Positions 37,210 to 45,648 are shown, counted from the first letter of the stretch. The stretch is DNA of 45,648 nucleotides from Antrihabitans stalagmiti (GCF_016482825.1 NZ_JAEMNV010000015.1:1-45648); one strand, 5' to 3'. Notes: generated from the letters alone by a model not told the origin. Translations and numbers: made by a program.

Positions 37210-38580
37210 ATGACACGCTACGCAACTGTCGACCCGACAACGGGCGAGGTGGTGCGCGAGTTTGCAGAGATGTCGGATGTCGAAGCGGCGCAATCGCTTG
37301 TGGACGCGCAGGAGGCGTTCCTGAGCTGGCGTCGCACGGACATCACCCAGCGAGCCGAGCTGTTGTCGCGGGTGGCGGCCCTGCATCGCGAGCACGCAGA
37401 ATCCCTTGCCGAGTTGATGACCTTGGAGATGGGGAAGCCGATCGCGCAAGCGAGGGGCGAGGTGGAACTGTCCGCGTCGATCTACGAGTACTACGCAACG
37501 GTCGGCGTGAACTTTCTTGCCGACGAAGTCCTCGACATCGCTGGGACTGGACGAGCAGTCGTCCGAACTGCGCCCATCGGTCCACTGCTCGGCGTCATGC
37601 CGTGGAACTTCCCGTACTACCAAGTTGCCCGATTCGTCGCACCGAATCTGCTGTTGGGCAACACTATTCTGCTCAAACACGCCGGGAACTGCCCGCAGCA
37701 AGCACTCAGGATCGAACAGCTGATCGAGGAAGCAGGAGCACCTACCGGCATCTACCAGAATGTGTTTGCTAACAGGGACCAGGTCGCGCAGATGATCACG
37801 GGCCCGATCCTGCAAGGCGTCTCACTGACGGGTTCCGAGCGTGCCGGCAGCGAAATCGGCGGACTGGCTGGCAAGCACCTCAAGAAATGTGTGCTCGAGC
37901 TTGGCGGGTCCGATCCGCTACTCGTTCTCGCCGGTGCCGATGTCGCACAGGCGGTTTCCGCTGCGGTTCCGGGCAGGTTCGGCAATGCGGGGCAGGCTTG
38001 TACTTCTGCCAAGCGACTGATCGTAGAGGCACCGGTGTGGGATCGATTTGTTTCCGGCTTCCTCGAGCAGACAGCGCAGTGGACGGTTGGTGATCCTCGG
38101 CGTGACGAGACCAAACTCGGACCGATGTCGTCGATCGATGCTCGCGACGAATTGGCAGCCCAGGTGGACGACGCAATCTCCAAGGGAGCCGTCGTCCACG
38201 CGGGCGGCAAGGTCCCCGACGGTCGGGGCGCCTTCTATCCCGCCACAGTTCTTTCCGGCGTGACGCCGGAGATGCGCGCGTACCACGAAGAGTTGTTCGG
38301 CCCAGTCGCGGTCCTCTACAAGGTCGACTCCGTCGATCAGGCCGTCGATCTGGCCAACGATTCGCCGTATGGACTCGGTAGCTCGGTGTTCACCACAGAC
38401 GACACCGTTGCCGACGCGGTCGCGAATCGGCTCGACGTCGGAATGGTCGGCCTGAACACGACTTTGAAAAGCGCACCGGATATGCCCTTCGGTGGTGTCA
38501 AGAACTCTGGAATCGGCAGGGAACTCGGTCGATTCGGTCTCGACGAGTTCGCAAACAAGAAGCTCGTCCGAATCGCCTGA
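37210..38580 (+). CDS. NAD(P)-dependent aldehyde dehydrogenase, succinate-semialdehyde type
   Basis: This 456-residue aldehyde dehydrogenase has the family core: PWNFPYYQVARFVAPNLLLG, SLTGSERAG, general base E230 in LELGGSDP, and nucleophile C264 in GNAGQACTSAK. The C-terminal motif is LFGPVAVLY and PFGGVKNSGIGRE. It groups with short succinate-semialdehyde dehydrogenase-like enzymes that lack a long N-terminus. AAGGAC precedes ATG 37210. In this operon it would oxidise the aldehyde left after the monooxygenase step (acetaldehyde, or an omega-oxo acid in a cyclic ketone route). Cofactor choice is not clear from sequence. Confidence 0.93.
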   Translation: MTRYATVDPTTGEVVREFAEMSDVEAAQSLVDAQEAFLSWRRTDITQRAELLSRVAALHREHAESLAELMTLEMGKPIAQARGEVELSASIYEYYATVGVNFLADEVLDIAGTGRAVVRTAPIGPLLGVMPWNFPYYQVARFVAPNLLLGNTILLKHAGNCPQQALRIEQLIEEAGAPTGIYQNVFANRDQVAQMITGPILQGVSLTGSERAGSEIGGLAGKHLKKCVLELGGSDPLLVLAGADVAQAVSAAVPGRFGNAGQACTSAKRLIVEAPVWDRFVSGFLEQTAQWTVGDPRRDETKLGPMSSIDARDELAAQVDDAISKGAVVHAGGKVPDGRGAFYPATVLSGVTPEMRAYHEELFGPVAVLYKVDSVDQAVDLANDSPYGLGSSVFTTDDTVADAVANRLDVGMVGLNTTLKSAPDMPFGGVKNSGIGRELGRFGLDEFANKKLVRIA

Positions 38581-38589
38581 GGAGTGACA

Positions 38590-39639
38590 ATGCGTGCAGC
38601 GATGTACTACGGAAACAACAAGCTCGACATCGAAGATATCCCCGAACCAACGCCAGGAGAGGGGCAGGTCAAGGTGAAGGTCAGTCGCAACGGTATTTGC
38701 GGCACCGACCTACACGAGTTCTACGACGGCCCGATCTTCATCCCGCCGAGTGATCCACACCCCCTCACCGGCAAAGCGATGCCACTCGTCCTCGGACACG
38801 AATTCTCCGGTGTTGTAACAGATCTCGGCGCAGGAGTGACAGACATCGACGAAGGCGATCGAGTCACCATCGAGCCGCTGTATCGCTGCGGCGAATGCCG
38901 ACCGTGCAAGTCCGGACACTACAACCTGTGCACCGTCATCGGCTTCCACGGACTTATGGCCGATGGGGGTATGGCGGAGTACACCGTGGTGCCGCGCAAC
39001 CAGATTCATGTATTGCCGGATTCGGTCTCGGTCGAAATGGGTGCGCTCGTGGAACCCATGTCGGTTGCCTATCACGCCGCCGTGCTCGGTGCCGTCGGCG
39101 ACCAGGACAGCGCCTTGATCTTCGGTGCGGGACCGATCGGAATCGGTCTGTGGTTTGCGTTGCGGGGCATGGGATTGACGGAAATCGATGTGGTCGAGCC
39201 TTCGCCGACGCGCAGGCAGTCGATCGAAAAACTCGGTGCGCGGACCCTCGATCCGACAAGTCAGGACGTATCGGCACTCATTGCCGATCGCACAAATGGC
39301 AACGGAGTTGATGCAGCCTTCGACGCAGCTGGCGTCGCGCCGGCCGTCGAGGCTGCACTCGAGTGCGTGGGGGAGCGTCGGCCACTGATCAGCGTCGCAA
39401 TCTACGATCGGCCGCTGCCGACACCACTGATCAATCTGGTCCTTCGCGAGCGGCGAATTCAAGGAACGATCTGCTACACGAGCGACGACTATCGCGCCGT
39501 CGTCGATCTGATGTCACGCGGGCACTACGACACGACCGGCTGGGTCGACACCATCCCGCTCAGCGGGGTTGTCGAGCAAGGCTTCGAACCGCTGCGGGCC
39601 GGACGCAAGATGAAGCTTCTCGTAGATCCGACGCTGTAA
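38590..39639 (+). CDS. Zinc alcohol dehydrogenase, 2,3-butanediol dehydrogenase type
   Basis: This 349-residue medium-chain dehydrogenase has catalytic zinc ligands C37 (GICGTD), H70-E71 (LGHEFSG) and E155 (LVEPMSV). The structural zinc site C100-x2-C-x2-C-x7-C114 lies in YRCGECRPCKSGHYNLC, and the NAD motif is GAGPIG at 179-184. The insert before GHEF (PPSDPHPLTGKAMPLVL) is typical of butanediol dehydrogenases. The reaction would be diol to hydroxyketone (2,3-butanediol to acetoin) with NAD. The ATG at 38590 has GAGGAG at 38580-38585; GTG 38584 is also in frame. It lies 9 bp after the aldehyde dehydrogenase. Confidence 0.92.
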   Translation: MRAAMYYGNNKLDIEDIPEPTPGEGQVKVKVSRNGICGTDLHEFYDGPIFIPPSDPHPLTGKAMPLVLGHEFSGVVTDLGAGVTDIDEGDRVTIEPLYRCGECRPCKSGHYNLCTVIGFHGLMADGGMAEYTVVPRNQIHVLPDSVSVEMGALVEPMSVAYHAAVLGAVGDQDSALIFGAGPIGIGLWFALRGMGLTEIDVVEPSPTRRQSIEKLGARTLDPTSQDVSALIADRTNGNGVDAAFDAAGVAPAVEAALECVGERRPLISVAIYDRPLPTPLINLVLRERRIQGTICYTSDDYRAVVDLMSRGHYDTTGWVDTIPLSGVVEQGFEPLRAGRKMKLLVDPTL

Positions 39640-39679
39640 ATAACTCTGCTACAAACCAATTCGAATACTGGAGATTGTC

Positions 39680-40453
39680 ATGACTGTTGCACATGTTACC
39701 GGCGCCGCGCGCGGAATCGGTAAAGCCATCGCTCTTCGCCTCGCGCAGGACGGACATGACGTTGCCGTGTCCGACCTGCCGTCCATGAGCGCCGAACTCG
39801 ACGTCACCCGTAAGGAAATCGAGACGCACGGGGTCCGTTCCGTTGCCTTGACCGGCGATGTGTCGGACCCGGAATCGGTCCATCGTCTGGTTGCCGACAC
39901 CGCCGAACATCTCGGTTCGCTCGACGTAATGGTTGCCAACGCCGGCATCGCCCAGACGAAGGCGTTGCTCGATGTGACGCCGGCCGAGTACGACAAGGTG
40001 CACGCGGTCAACGGTCGCGGCGTGTTCCTCTGTTACACCGAAGCGGCGCGCCAGATGATCGCACAAGGTAAGGGCGGCAAAATCATTGGCGCCTCCTCGA
40101 TCGCCGGTCACAAGGGCTTCGGCTTGCTCGGTGTCTACAGCTCGTCGAAGTTCGGTGTACGGGCTCTCACCCAAGCTGCCGCGCAGGAATGGGGCGAGCA
40201 CGGAATCACGGTGAACGCCTACTGCCCAGGCATAGTCGACACCCACATGTGGGTGGAGGTCGATCGCGACCTCGGTGCGATCAACGACGTCGGAGAGGGC
40301 GAGTCGATGAAGGCCATGGCCGCGGGCATCACCCTCGGACGGGTGTCCACCGGTGCAGACGTCGCAAACTTCGTGTCCTTTCTTGCCGGACCTGACTCCG
40401 ACTACATGACCGGTCAAGCCGTATTGATCGACGGCGGAATGCTTTTCGTCTGA
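39680..40453 (+). CDS. Short-chain dehydrogenase, acetoin/diacetyl reductase type
   Basis: This 257-residue classical SDR has TGAARGIG at 7-14, VSDLP after strand 2, NAG and the catalytic S140, Y153 and K157 (YSSSKFG). The stretch SSIAGHKGFGLLGVYSSSK and the loop after YCPGIVDTHMW resemble BudC-type acetoin reductases, which interconvert diacetyl, acetoin and 2,3-butanediol. GGAG stands before the ATG. With the zinc dehydrogenase just upstream it would give the operon two stereospecific alcohol dehydrogenases, useful for handling several isomers of a diol. The butanediol assignment is a family inference. Confidence 0.9.
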   Translation: MTVAHVTGAARGIGKAIALRLAQDGHDVAVSDLPSMSAELDVTRKEIETHGVRSVALTGDVSDPESVHRLVADTAEHLGSLDVMVANAGIAQTKALLDVTPAEYDKVHAVNGRGVFLCYTEAARQMIAQGKGGKIIGASSIAGHKGFGLLGVYSSSKFGVRALTQAAAQEWGEHGITVNAYCPGIVDTHMWVEVDRDLGAINDVGEGESMKAMAAGITLGRVSTGADVANFVSFLAGPDSDYMTGQAVLIDGGMLFV

Positions 40454-40485
40454 GCCGACAACACACCACCGAAAAGGAGCTTCGG

Positions 40486-41544
40486 ATGTCCACCTCCACA
40501 CCTACATTCGGCCTTTGGTACGACCTTCGCAATCCCTCGCAGTGGCGTCAGCCGCTCGGCTCGCTGTATCGGGAGTCGGTCGATCAAGTTGCCTGGGCAG
40601 AGCAACTCGGATTCGGGTCCGCCTGGGTCAGCGAGCACCATTTCGCCGACGACGACTACGCCTCGTCGCCCCTGACGATCGCAGCGACCATCGGTGCGCG
40701 CACCTCGACGATGCGCATCGGCACGAATATCGTGGTTGCCGGGTTGCACGACCCGGTGCGGCTCGCCGAAGACGCCACTGCGTTATCGCTGTTGACCGAC
40801 AATCGATTCGAGCTCGGAGTTGGTCTCGGCTATCACGCACGCGAATTCGAGGCGTTCGGTCGCAGGGTCAAACAACGTCCGAGCCTGCTCGAAGACAGCA
40901 TCGCTGTCATCAGGAAAGCGTGGAGCGGCAGCGCCGAACCCTATGAGGGCAAGAGGTTTTCGCTACCTGGATTGCAGGTCACACCGGTTCCGGAACAGGC
41001 GCCGCGCCTGTTGATCGGTGCACAGTCGCCAGTAGGGATCGACCGGGCCGCCCGCATGGGCGACGGCGTCATCACACTGTCGAACGATCACTGCCAGGTC
41101 TACCTCGATGCCGTCGAACGCCACGGGGGCGATCTCGCCGAAGCGCGGATCTACGCCAGCCAGTGGACCATCGTCGCCGACGATCCGGAGCGGGTGTGGG
41201 CGCAGGTGGGCGAACACGCGAGATATCAACTCAACGAGTACATCGCGTGGGGATCCTTCGAAGGGCCCGATCAGCCATCGGAGTTCGGCGACACACAGTC
41301 GGTTCTCGATGCCGGCGCCTACCGCCTGATGGATGCGTCGATGGCCGTCGACGAACTCGTTACCCTCGCGACCACCTACCCACAGATTCGTGACTTCCAT
41401 TACTGGGCGCAGCTACCAGGAGAATCCGTCGACTCCGGTTCCGCGCGAATCCAGTACATCGCCGACCATGTGATTCCGGAGGTGACTCGACGACTCGACG
41501 CCAGCAGTCGAGTCGATGCACAACCGACGTCGGTATTTGCCTGA
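40486..41544 (+). CDS. Luciferase-like flavin-dependent oxidoreductase
   Basis: This 352-residue TIM-barrel protein of the luciferase-like monooxygenase family uses FMN or F420. Family features are WAEQLGFGSAWVSEHHFADD, LTIAATIGARTSTMRIGTN, FELGVGLGYHAREFEAFG, APRLLIGAQSP and the helix YLDAVERHGG. AAAAGGAG precedes the ATG. It is the last gene of the Baeyer-Villiger operon. It might be a second oxygenase or an F420 reductase acting on the same substrate series; which one cannot be told. The stop lies within the perfect palindrome GCCTGATCAGGC (41539-41550). Confidence 0.88.
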   Translation: MSTSTPTFGLWYDLRNPSQWRQPLGSLYRESVDQVAWAEQLGFGSAWVSEHHFADDDYASSPLTIAATIGARTSTMRIGTNIVVAGLHDPVRLAEDATALSLLTDNRFELGVGLGYHAREFEAFGRRVKQRPSLLEDSIAVIRKAWSGSAEPYEGKRFSLPGLQVTPVPEQAPRLLIGAQSPVGIDRAARMGDGVITLSNDHCQVYLDAVERHGGDLAEARIYASQWTIVADDPERVWAQVGEHARYQLNEYIAWGSFEGPDQPSEFGDTQSVLDAGAYRLMDASMAVDELVTLATTYPQIRDFHYWAQLPGESVDSGSARIQYIADHVIPEVTRRLDASSRVDAQPTSVFA

Positions 41545-41593
41545 TCAGGCGGAATGGTCGTTGCCCATGGCCCTGCCGGCGTAAAGGACGGTC

Positions 41594-41812
41594 CTATCTG
41601 TCGGTCGCGTTCGGGTTCGGTGTACGAAACAGGGAGTCGTGATCTCGCTCCTGGTCCATCCTCTTCTGGAACTCGTCCTGTTGCGCTTTCAGTTCGGCGT
41701 CGGTGGCATCCGGGGGAAGAATGGTGCCGGGTGCGCCGAGGCCAGGATCGGCGGCGTCTATCTCGTCGGTGCGTGAGTGCTTGACAGGGAGGAACGGTTC
41801 GCTCGAGTTCAT
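41594..41812 (-). CDS. Small charged hypothetical protein
   Basis: This 72-residue hydrophilic protein has no membrane segment. Residues 1-38 are Pro/Asp-rich (DAADPGLGAPGTILPPDATD). Residues 39-62 form a likely helix (AELKAQQDEFQKRMDQERDH). The end is FRTPNPNATDR. Amino acid choice looks natural rather than like a shadow frame, and no other frame across it is convincing. No ribosome site is obvious before the ATG. It is unrecognised and is encoded opposite to its neighbours. Confidence 0.5.
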   Translation of the reverse strand: MNSSEPFLPVKHSRTDEIDAADPGLGAPGTILPPDATDAELKAQQDEFQKRMDQERDHDSLFRTPNPNATDR

Positions 41813-42203
41813 GTCTGTGCGGTGCCCGCTTTTCGAGTTTTCTAATCATCCGTTGTGACGACGCAGTTATGAAAACATGCGTGCGACGTATCGACTTTTC
41901 CGAGTATTTCACCGTGGCCGGTGGTCGGTTGTGGCAACCTCGGCGGCCGGTGACATCCCGTGCATCGATTGCGCCTCGATTGTGTTGCGCCGGAACCGGA
42001 ATCGTGCAGGATGCCCCTTGTCTCGAAACAAAACCTACCGCCCGGTACTGAGTGCTTGCGCCAGTGACCGGTACGGAAAATAAACCTATTTACCTGTCTT
42101 TCAACGGGTTTCAATTGTCTATCAATTGCGTTAACTTCAGGCGTTCGCGCACGTGAACTAAGACGGCGTGCTTATATCGGTCCATCAGGTCGGGTGGTCA
42201 AAC
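41813..42203. other. Non-coding gap before the NRPS with an AT-rich promoter-like stretch
   Basis: No convincing gene is seen in these 390 bases. From about 42075 to 42140 the DNA becomes distinctly AT-rich compared with the surroundings. It contains two CAATTG boxes (42112-42117, 42123-42128) spaced 11 bp centre to centre, which together form a dyad, and TTAACT just after them. This is the best candidate for the promoter and regulator site of the NRPS transcript. I looked for an IdeR/DtxR iron box; only unpaired ACCT half-sites (42085-42095) are present, not a full site. Confidence 0.45.
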
Positions 42204-42239
42204 GATGAACTAGAACCGGTTCATCTCCTTCACGGAGGT
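42204..42239 (+). promoter_or_regulatory. Two overlapping hairpins around the leader ORF ribosome site
   Basis: GATGAAC (42204-42210) can pair with GTTCATC (42219-42225), and this loop includes the palindrome GAACCGGTTC (42213-42222). ATCTCC (42223-42228) can instead pair with GGAGGT (42234-42239), burying the ribosome site of the leader ORF. The two stems share bases 42223-42225, so they exclude each other. This is the form of a switch, or the first dyad may be a protein operator. Confidence 0.45.
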
Positions 42240-42244
42240 TCCTG

Positions 42245-42355
42245 ATGACGCTCTGCCCGCCCGATTACGCAGGCCCTTGTGACCTTTCGCGGGGTAACCG
42301 ATTCAAGCTGAAAACGCAGCCGCCACGAGTCGGAGCGATCTGCAACAAACGATGA
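42245..42355 (+). CDS. 36-residue leader ORF coupled to the NRPS
   Basis: ATG 42245 follows GGAGGT (42234-42239) at five bases, the strongest ribosome site in this part of the window. The ORF runs 36 codons (starting [12 protein letters not shown], ending ICNKR) and stops with TGA at 42353-42355, overlapping the NRPS ATG at 42352 by the ATGA pattern. The NRPS start itself has no Shine-Dalgarno sequence. The peptide has three Cys, several Pro, and Lys/Arg in its second half, with no known family. It is likely a leader that delivers ribosomes to the NRPS start. It is not MbtH, which is about 70 residues with conserved Trp. Confidence 0.6.
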   Translation: MTLCPPDYAGPCDLSRGNRFKLKTQPPRVGAICNKR

Positions 42356-45300
42356 GTGCTGCGGAGTATCCGGCATGGGAACATCGGGCTCTCCCTGAGA
42401 ACCTGTTGCCGGGCAAACCATTTCCGTTGTCCGCTGCACAGCACGGGATCTGGCTGGCATACAAGCTCGACCCGGAGATCTCGCTCTCCGTTGCCCAATG
42501 TGTCGAAGTGTGTGGCGATCTCGATGTCGCCCTGCTCAATTGGGCCTATGCCACGGCGGGGCGCGAGTTCGAGGCATTCGCCGTCCGAATAATCGACGTC
42601 GGCGGTCGCCCACACCAGATCGTCGACCACTCACTCGACGTGTCGGTGGAGCTGATCGACGTGCGGAGCTGTACAGACCCCGTGGCTGCCGCACACGACT
42701 GGATGGAACAGGACTACACGGCGCCGCTCGACGTGGTCGGTGATCGGCTGATTCGGTCGGCAGCGCTCTGGACGGGAAATCAGCACTACCTCTGGTACTT
42801 CCGTGTCCACCACATTGTCCTGGACGGCTTCGGCGCGATGACGATCTTCGATCGAGTCGCCGAGCTCTACACAGCAGCGGTCCACGAGCGCGAACCCGGA
42901 CCGGCGGAGGCGACCCCGCTACGCGAACTGGTTGCGATCGACCGGCGCTATCGCACGTCGGCGTCGTTCGACGAAGACCGGGCCTACTGGGTGGAGCAGT
43001 TGAGTGATGTCCGTGGGGTCGCCACGTTGGCTACCACCGACGCGCCCGCCGCCACAGGCAACCGGCGCGTGGCCGGCCCGCTGTCCGAACAGGCGACCGC
43101 CATTCTGTTGGGTGCCGAGCGGCCTGCAGTGTCGGCGGCCACCGTCATGGCTGCCTTTGCGTGTTATCTGTCGCGAGCAACCGGCCGCGACGAGGTAGTG
43201 CTCAACGTGCCGATGTCGGCGCGCGTCACCCCAGAGGAGCGGCGTGCCGGCGGCATGATGGCCGAGGTCGTACCGCTCCGACTTCGGGTCGAGCCCGACG
43301 ACTCTGTCGAAAAGTTGGTTCGACGGGTACAACTCGCAGTGAAGGGCGTACTGCCACATCAGCGTTTCGGTATCGCCGACCTACGCCACGAGGTCGGCGA
43401 ACCGGGTACCCAGCGTTTCGGGGGACCGGTCGTGAACGTGATGCTCTACTTCCATTCGTTGCAGCTAGGATCGACGAGCTGCGAAAACCGCATTCTCACT
43501 TACGGTCCCGAGCGAGACCTGTCGGTCAATGTGTATCCCGTCGGCAATCCCGCCCGCGTATTCGTCGACCTTCGTGCCAATCCCGACCGGTACGACGAGG
43601 CACAACTCGGTGCCCACCAGGAGACTTTCTCGGCTCTGCTCGAGGAACTGCTGCAAGCCGATTCGGCCACGTTGCTCTCTGCGGTGCACACCGAGTCGGC
43701 GCGCGCGGGTGAAGAATTGCGGCGTACTGAAGAGCAGCTCGAGTATTGGCGTACAACGTTGTCCGGTGCTCCCGAGGTGCTGGCGTTGCCGTTGGATCGG
43801 CCGCGGAACACGGTGCGGTCCACGCGCGGGGGCCGGGTGAACTTCGAGATCGGACCGTCGCTACATCGACGTCTTGTCAGCCTCGGGGACGCTCATCGCG
43901 CGAGCCTGTTCATGACGATGCATGCCTCGTTGGCGGTACTGCTCACGAGGTTGTCGGGGCAGGACGACGTCGTCATCGGAACGACGGTTGGACCTCCCGC
44001 CGTCGTGACGGGGAGCAACGTGGTCGCCTTGCGGACACCGGTCGAGTTGGGGATGGCGTTCGCAGACTTGCTCGATCGCGTACGCACAGTGGATCTGGAT
44101 GCGTTCGAGCGTGCAGACGTGCCGTTCGATCGTGTGGTCGACGAGTTGGTTCGTGTGCGATCGTCGGCGCACACGTCGCTGCTTCAGGTTGTCCTCGAGC
44201 AAATGGAGTCGCAGCGGTCACTCGGGCTCGAGCCGGTCGACGTCAGCTTCGATCTGCACACGAGGATGGCCGAACGATTCGACCCACAGGGGCGGCCCGC
44301 CGGGATATCGGTGGAATTTACCTATGCCACTGACATATTCGACAAGGCGACCGTACGGGGATTCGCCGATCGGTTCGCGCGGACGCTGGCGGCGGTGGCC
44401 GCCGACCCCGAAACGAGGGTGGGTGACGTTCAACTACTCAGTTCCGTCGAACGTCGCACGATCGAACGCTGGAACAAGTCGGGCGTCGACACCGGTGCGG
44501 CAACGATCACGAGCATGCTCGCCAACCGCGCCGCGCTCGCTCCGAACGCTCCGGCCGTGCACGACGCCGGGTCGACGCTCGCCTACGGGCAGTTGGTCGC
44601 TCGCGCGAATCAACTTGCCCGCCATATCATTGCGCAGGGTTGCTGCCCCGACACGCTCGTCGCGGTCGTATTGCCGCGTACCTCCGAGTTGGTCGTCACG
44701 CTCACAGCAGTGCTCACATCAGGCGCCGGGTACTTGCCGATCGATGTCACGCACCCGACGGCACGCATCCGTGCCATCCTCGACGACGCACACCCGCTGA
44801 TCGTCGTTACTACGGCACAGTTCTGCGACGAGCACGACCTCGGTGCCGATCGGCTTGTGCTGCTGGACGATCCGGATACGGTGGCGACCATTACCGGCCT
44901 GTCGACGGAACCGGTGAGCGACACAGAGCGGCCGGCACCGTTGCGAGCCGACAACACGGCCTATCTCATCTACACCTCCGGATCGACGGGAGTGCCGAAG
45001 GGCGTTCTCGTCTCGCATCGCAGCGTCGTCAATCTGTTGGCCAACACATTCGTCGAATTCGGCTTCGACGAGTCGGATGTGTGGACGATGTTCCACTCGC
45101 CCGCATTCGATTTCTCCGTGTGGGAGGTGTGGGGTGCACTGCTCTCCGGCGGCAGCGTTGTCGTCGTCGATCACTTCACTGCGCGCACACCCGTCCAGTT
45201 CCTGGACCTGTTGCGGCAGCGGCGTGTCACCGTGCTCAGCCAGACCCCGACGGCGTTCTACCAACTCTCGAACACAGAACTGTCCCGCCCCGCGGGCGCA

Positions 45301-45648
45301 TCGCCACTGTCGTTGCGCTACATCGTCTTCGGCGGGGAGGCGCTGAACCCAGCACTCCTGACGAACTGGTGGGAGCGGCACGGTGACAGGTCGCCCGTAC
45401 TGGTGAACATGTACGGCATCACCGAAATCTGCGTGCACGCAACGATGCTCCGGATGACAAGCGACACCGCTGGGAGCGCGTCCGCGAGTCCCGTCGGACG
45501 AGCGATCCCGAGTCTGCAGTTGCACGTGTTGGATTCGCGGTTGCGGGTGGTGCCTGTGGGTGTGGTCGGTGAGTTGTATGTGTCGGGTCCTGGTGTGGCG
45601 CGGGGGTATTGGGGTCGGTCGGGGTTGACGGCGTCGCGGTTTGTTGCG
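42352..45648 (+). CDS. Non-ribosomal peptide synthetase, N-terminal part (C, half-C, A), runs off the window
   Basis: The frame is open for 1099 codons to the last base. Residues 20-440 form a condensation domain with [15 protein letters not shown] and the active motif HHIVLDG (H153-G159). Residues 460-690 look like only the second half of another condensation domain ([20 protein letters not shown] to FDRVVDEL); it lacks an HHxxxDG half. An adenylation domain starts near 724 with core A3 [11 protein letters not shown] (874), A4 [10 protein letters not shown] and A5 NMYGITE (about 1019). Hand alignment to GrsA gives the pocket D-F-W-S-V-G-M-V-H, close to threonine codes. No carrier domain is reached before the end. 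The start is set by ATGA overlap with the leader ORF. The product is unknown, perhaps a siderophore or lipopeptide. Confidence 0.93.
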   Translation, partial: MSAAEYPAWEHRALPENLLPGKPFPLSAAQHGIWLAYKLDPEISLSVAQCVEVCGDLDVALLNWAYATAGREFEAFAVRIIDVGGRPHQIVDHSLDVSVELIDVRSCTDPVAAAHDWMEQDYTAPLDVVGDRLIRSAALWTGNQHYLWYFRVHHIVLDGFGAMTIFDRVAELYTAAVHEREPGPAEATPLRELVAIDRRYRTSASFDEDRAYWVEQLSDVRGVATLATTDAPAATGNRRVAGPLSEQATAILLGAERPAVSAATVMAAFACYLSRATGRDEVVLNVPMSARVTPEERRAGGMMAEVVPLRLRVEPDDSVEKLVRRVQLAVKGVLPHQRFGIADLRHEVGEPGTQRFGGPVVNVMLYFHSLQLGSTSCENRILTYGPERDLSVNVYPVGNPARVFVDLRANPDRYDEAQLGAHQETFSALLEELLQADSATLLSAVHTESARAGEELRRTEEQLEYWRTTLSGAPEVLALPLDRPRNTVRSTRGGRVNFEIGPSLHRRLVSLGDAHRASLFMTMHASLAVLLTRLSGQDDVVIGTTVGPPAVVTGSNVVALRTPVELGMAFADLLDRVRTVDLDAFERADVPFDRVVDELVRVRSSAHTSLLQVVLEQMESQRSLGLEPVDVSFDLHTRMAERFDPQGRPAGISVEFTYATDIFDKATVRGFADRFARTLAAVAADPETRVGDVQLLSSVERRTIERWNKSGVDTGAATITSMLANRAALAPNAPAVHDAGSTLAYGQLVARANQLARHIIAQGCCPDTLVAVVLPRTSELVVTLTAVLTSGAGYLPIDVTHPTARIRAILDDAHPLIVVTTAQFCDEHDLGADRLVLLDDPDTVATITGLSTEPVSDTERPAPLRADNTAYLIYTSGSTGVPKGVLVSHRSVVNLLANTFVEFGFDESDVWTMFHSPAFDFSVWEVWGALLSGGSVVVVDHFTARTPVQFLDLLRQRRVTVLSQTPTAFYQLSNTELSRPAGASPLSLRYIVFGGEALNPALLTNWWERHGDRSPVLVNMYGITEICVHATMLRMTSDTAGSASASPVGRAIPSLQLHVLDSRLRVVPVGVVGELYVSGPGVARGYWGRSGLTASRFVA

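Noticed and set aside
41539-41550. Perfect palindrome GCCTGATCAGGC, also within 6050-6063
   Set aside because: Both arise where a gene ends in GCC TGA; there is no loop or T-run, so no terminator or operator can be claimed.
42075-42095. Possible IdeR/DtxR iron box before the NRPS
   Set aside because: Only same-direction ACCT half-sites are present; the inverted AGGT half needed for a 19-bp box is missing.
42245-42355. Leader ORF as an MbtH-like protein
   Set aside because: It is half the length, lacks the conserved Trp and Asn-x-Glu motifs, and shows no similarity to MbtH.

Overview
The window is high-GC DNA from a mycolic-acid actinobacterium of the Rhodococcus/Nocardia type. The evidence is a long gene block whose order matches the Mycobacterium tuberculosis Rv1691-Rv1713 region, strong GC third-position bias, frequent GTG starts with 4-bp ATGA/GTGA overlaps, and a close cyclohexanone-monooxygenase-like protein of the kind known from Rhodococcus. 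The genus is an inference from remembered proteins; no search was run.

Layout. (1) 1-116: the 3' end of a 5S rRNA gene and the terminator of its rrn operon. (2) 241-18359: a conserved, tightly coupled core block: TPR-like protein, HAD phosphatase, small protein, TlyA, NAD kinase, RecN, (an SRPBCC protein on the other strand), SteA, SteB/MctB, PyrG, Nudix hydrolase, XerD, a ParA-like ATPase, ScpA, ScpB, an RsuA/RluB-type pseudouridine synthase with a long repetitive tail, Cmk and Der. It serves nucleotide supply, ribosome modification and assembly, recombination, chromosome condensation and septal cell-wall cleavage. (3) 18402-20596: an acyl-ACP thioesterase and a DUF222/HNH (13E12-type) protein with its own codon style. 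(4) 20826-26067: tRNA-Pro(GGG) and, 5.2 kb downstream, a decayed copy of its 3' end. They bracket a Cys-rich small protein, a two-component system, an MHS-family transporter and a lone TAXI-type binding lipoprotein, which looks like an old tRNA-targeted island without an integrase. (5) 26115-29464: an SGNH hydrolase, gene relics (flavin-reductase-like and alpha/beta-hydrolase-like), and a soft-metal cassette of CmtR-like repressor, CDF-like transporter and DUF3703 protein.

(6) 29487-41544: two catabolic units. A leftward operon (acyl-CoA dehydrogenase, CaiB-type CoA transferase, SDR) diverges from a LysR regulator. A rightward operon (Baeyer-Villiger monooxygenase, aldehyde dehydrogenase, butanediol-type dehydrogenase, acetoin-reductase-type SDR, luciferase-like oxidoreductase) diverges from an AcoR-like regulator whose ATPase domain is degenerate. 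The enzymes suit oxidation of a diol or hydroxyketone, or of a cyclic alcohol/ketone. (7) 41594-45648: a small hypothetical gene, a 430-bp regulatory gap, a 36-codon leader ORF with a strong ribosome site that overlaps the next start by ATGA, and the first 1099 codons of a non-ribosomal peptide synthetase with the unusual order C, half-C, A. Its adenylation domain reads by eye as threonine-like. The gene continues past the window end.

The points most worth a second look are the coupled leader ORF and hairpins before the NRPS, the half condensation domain, the tRNA-bracketed TCS-transporter-TAXI module with a terminator-like hairpin inside the TAXI start, and the AcoR-BVMO-butanediol dehydrogenase operon.
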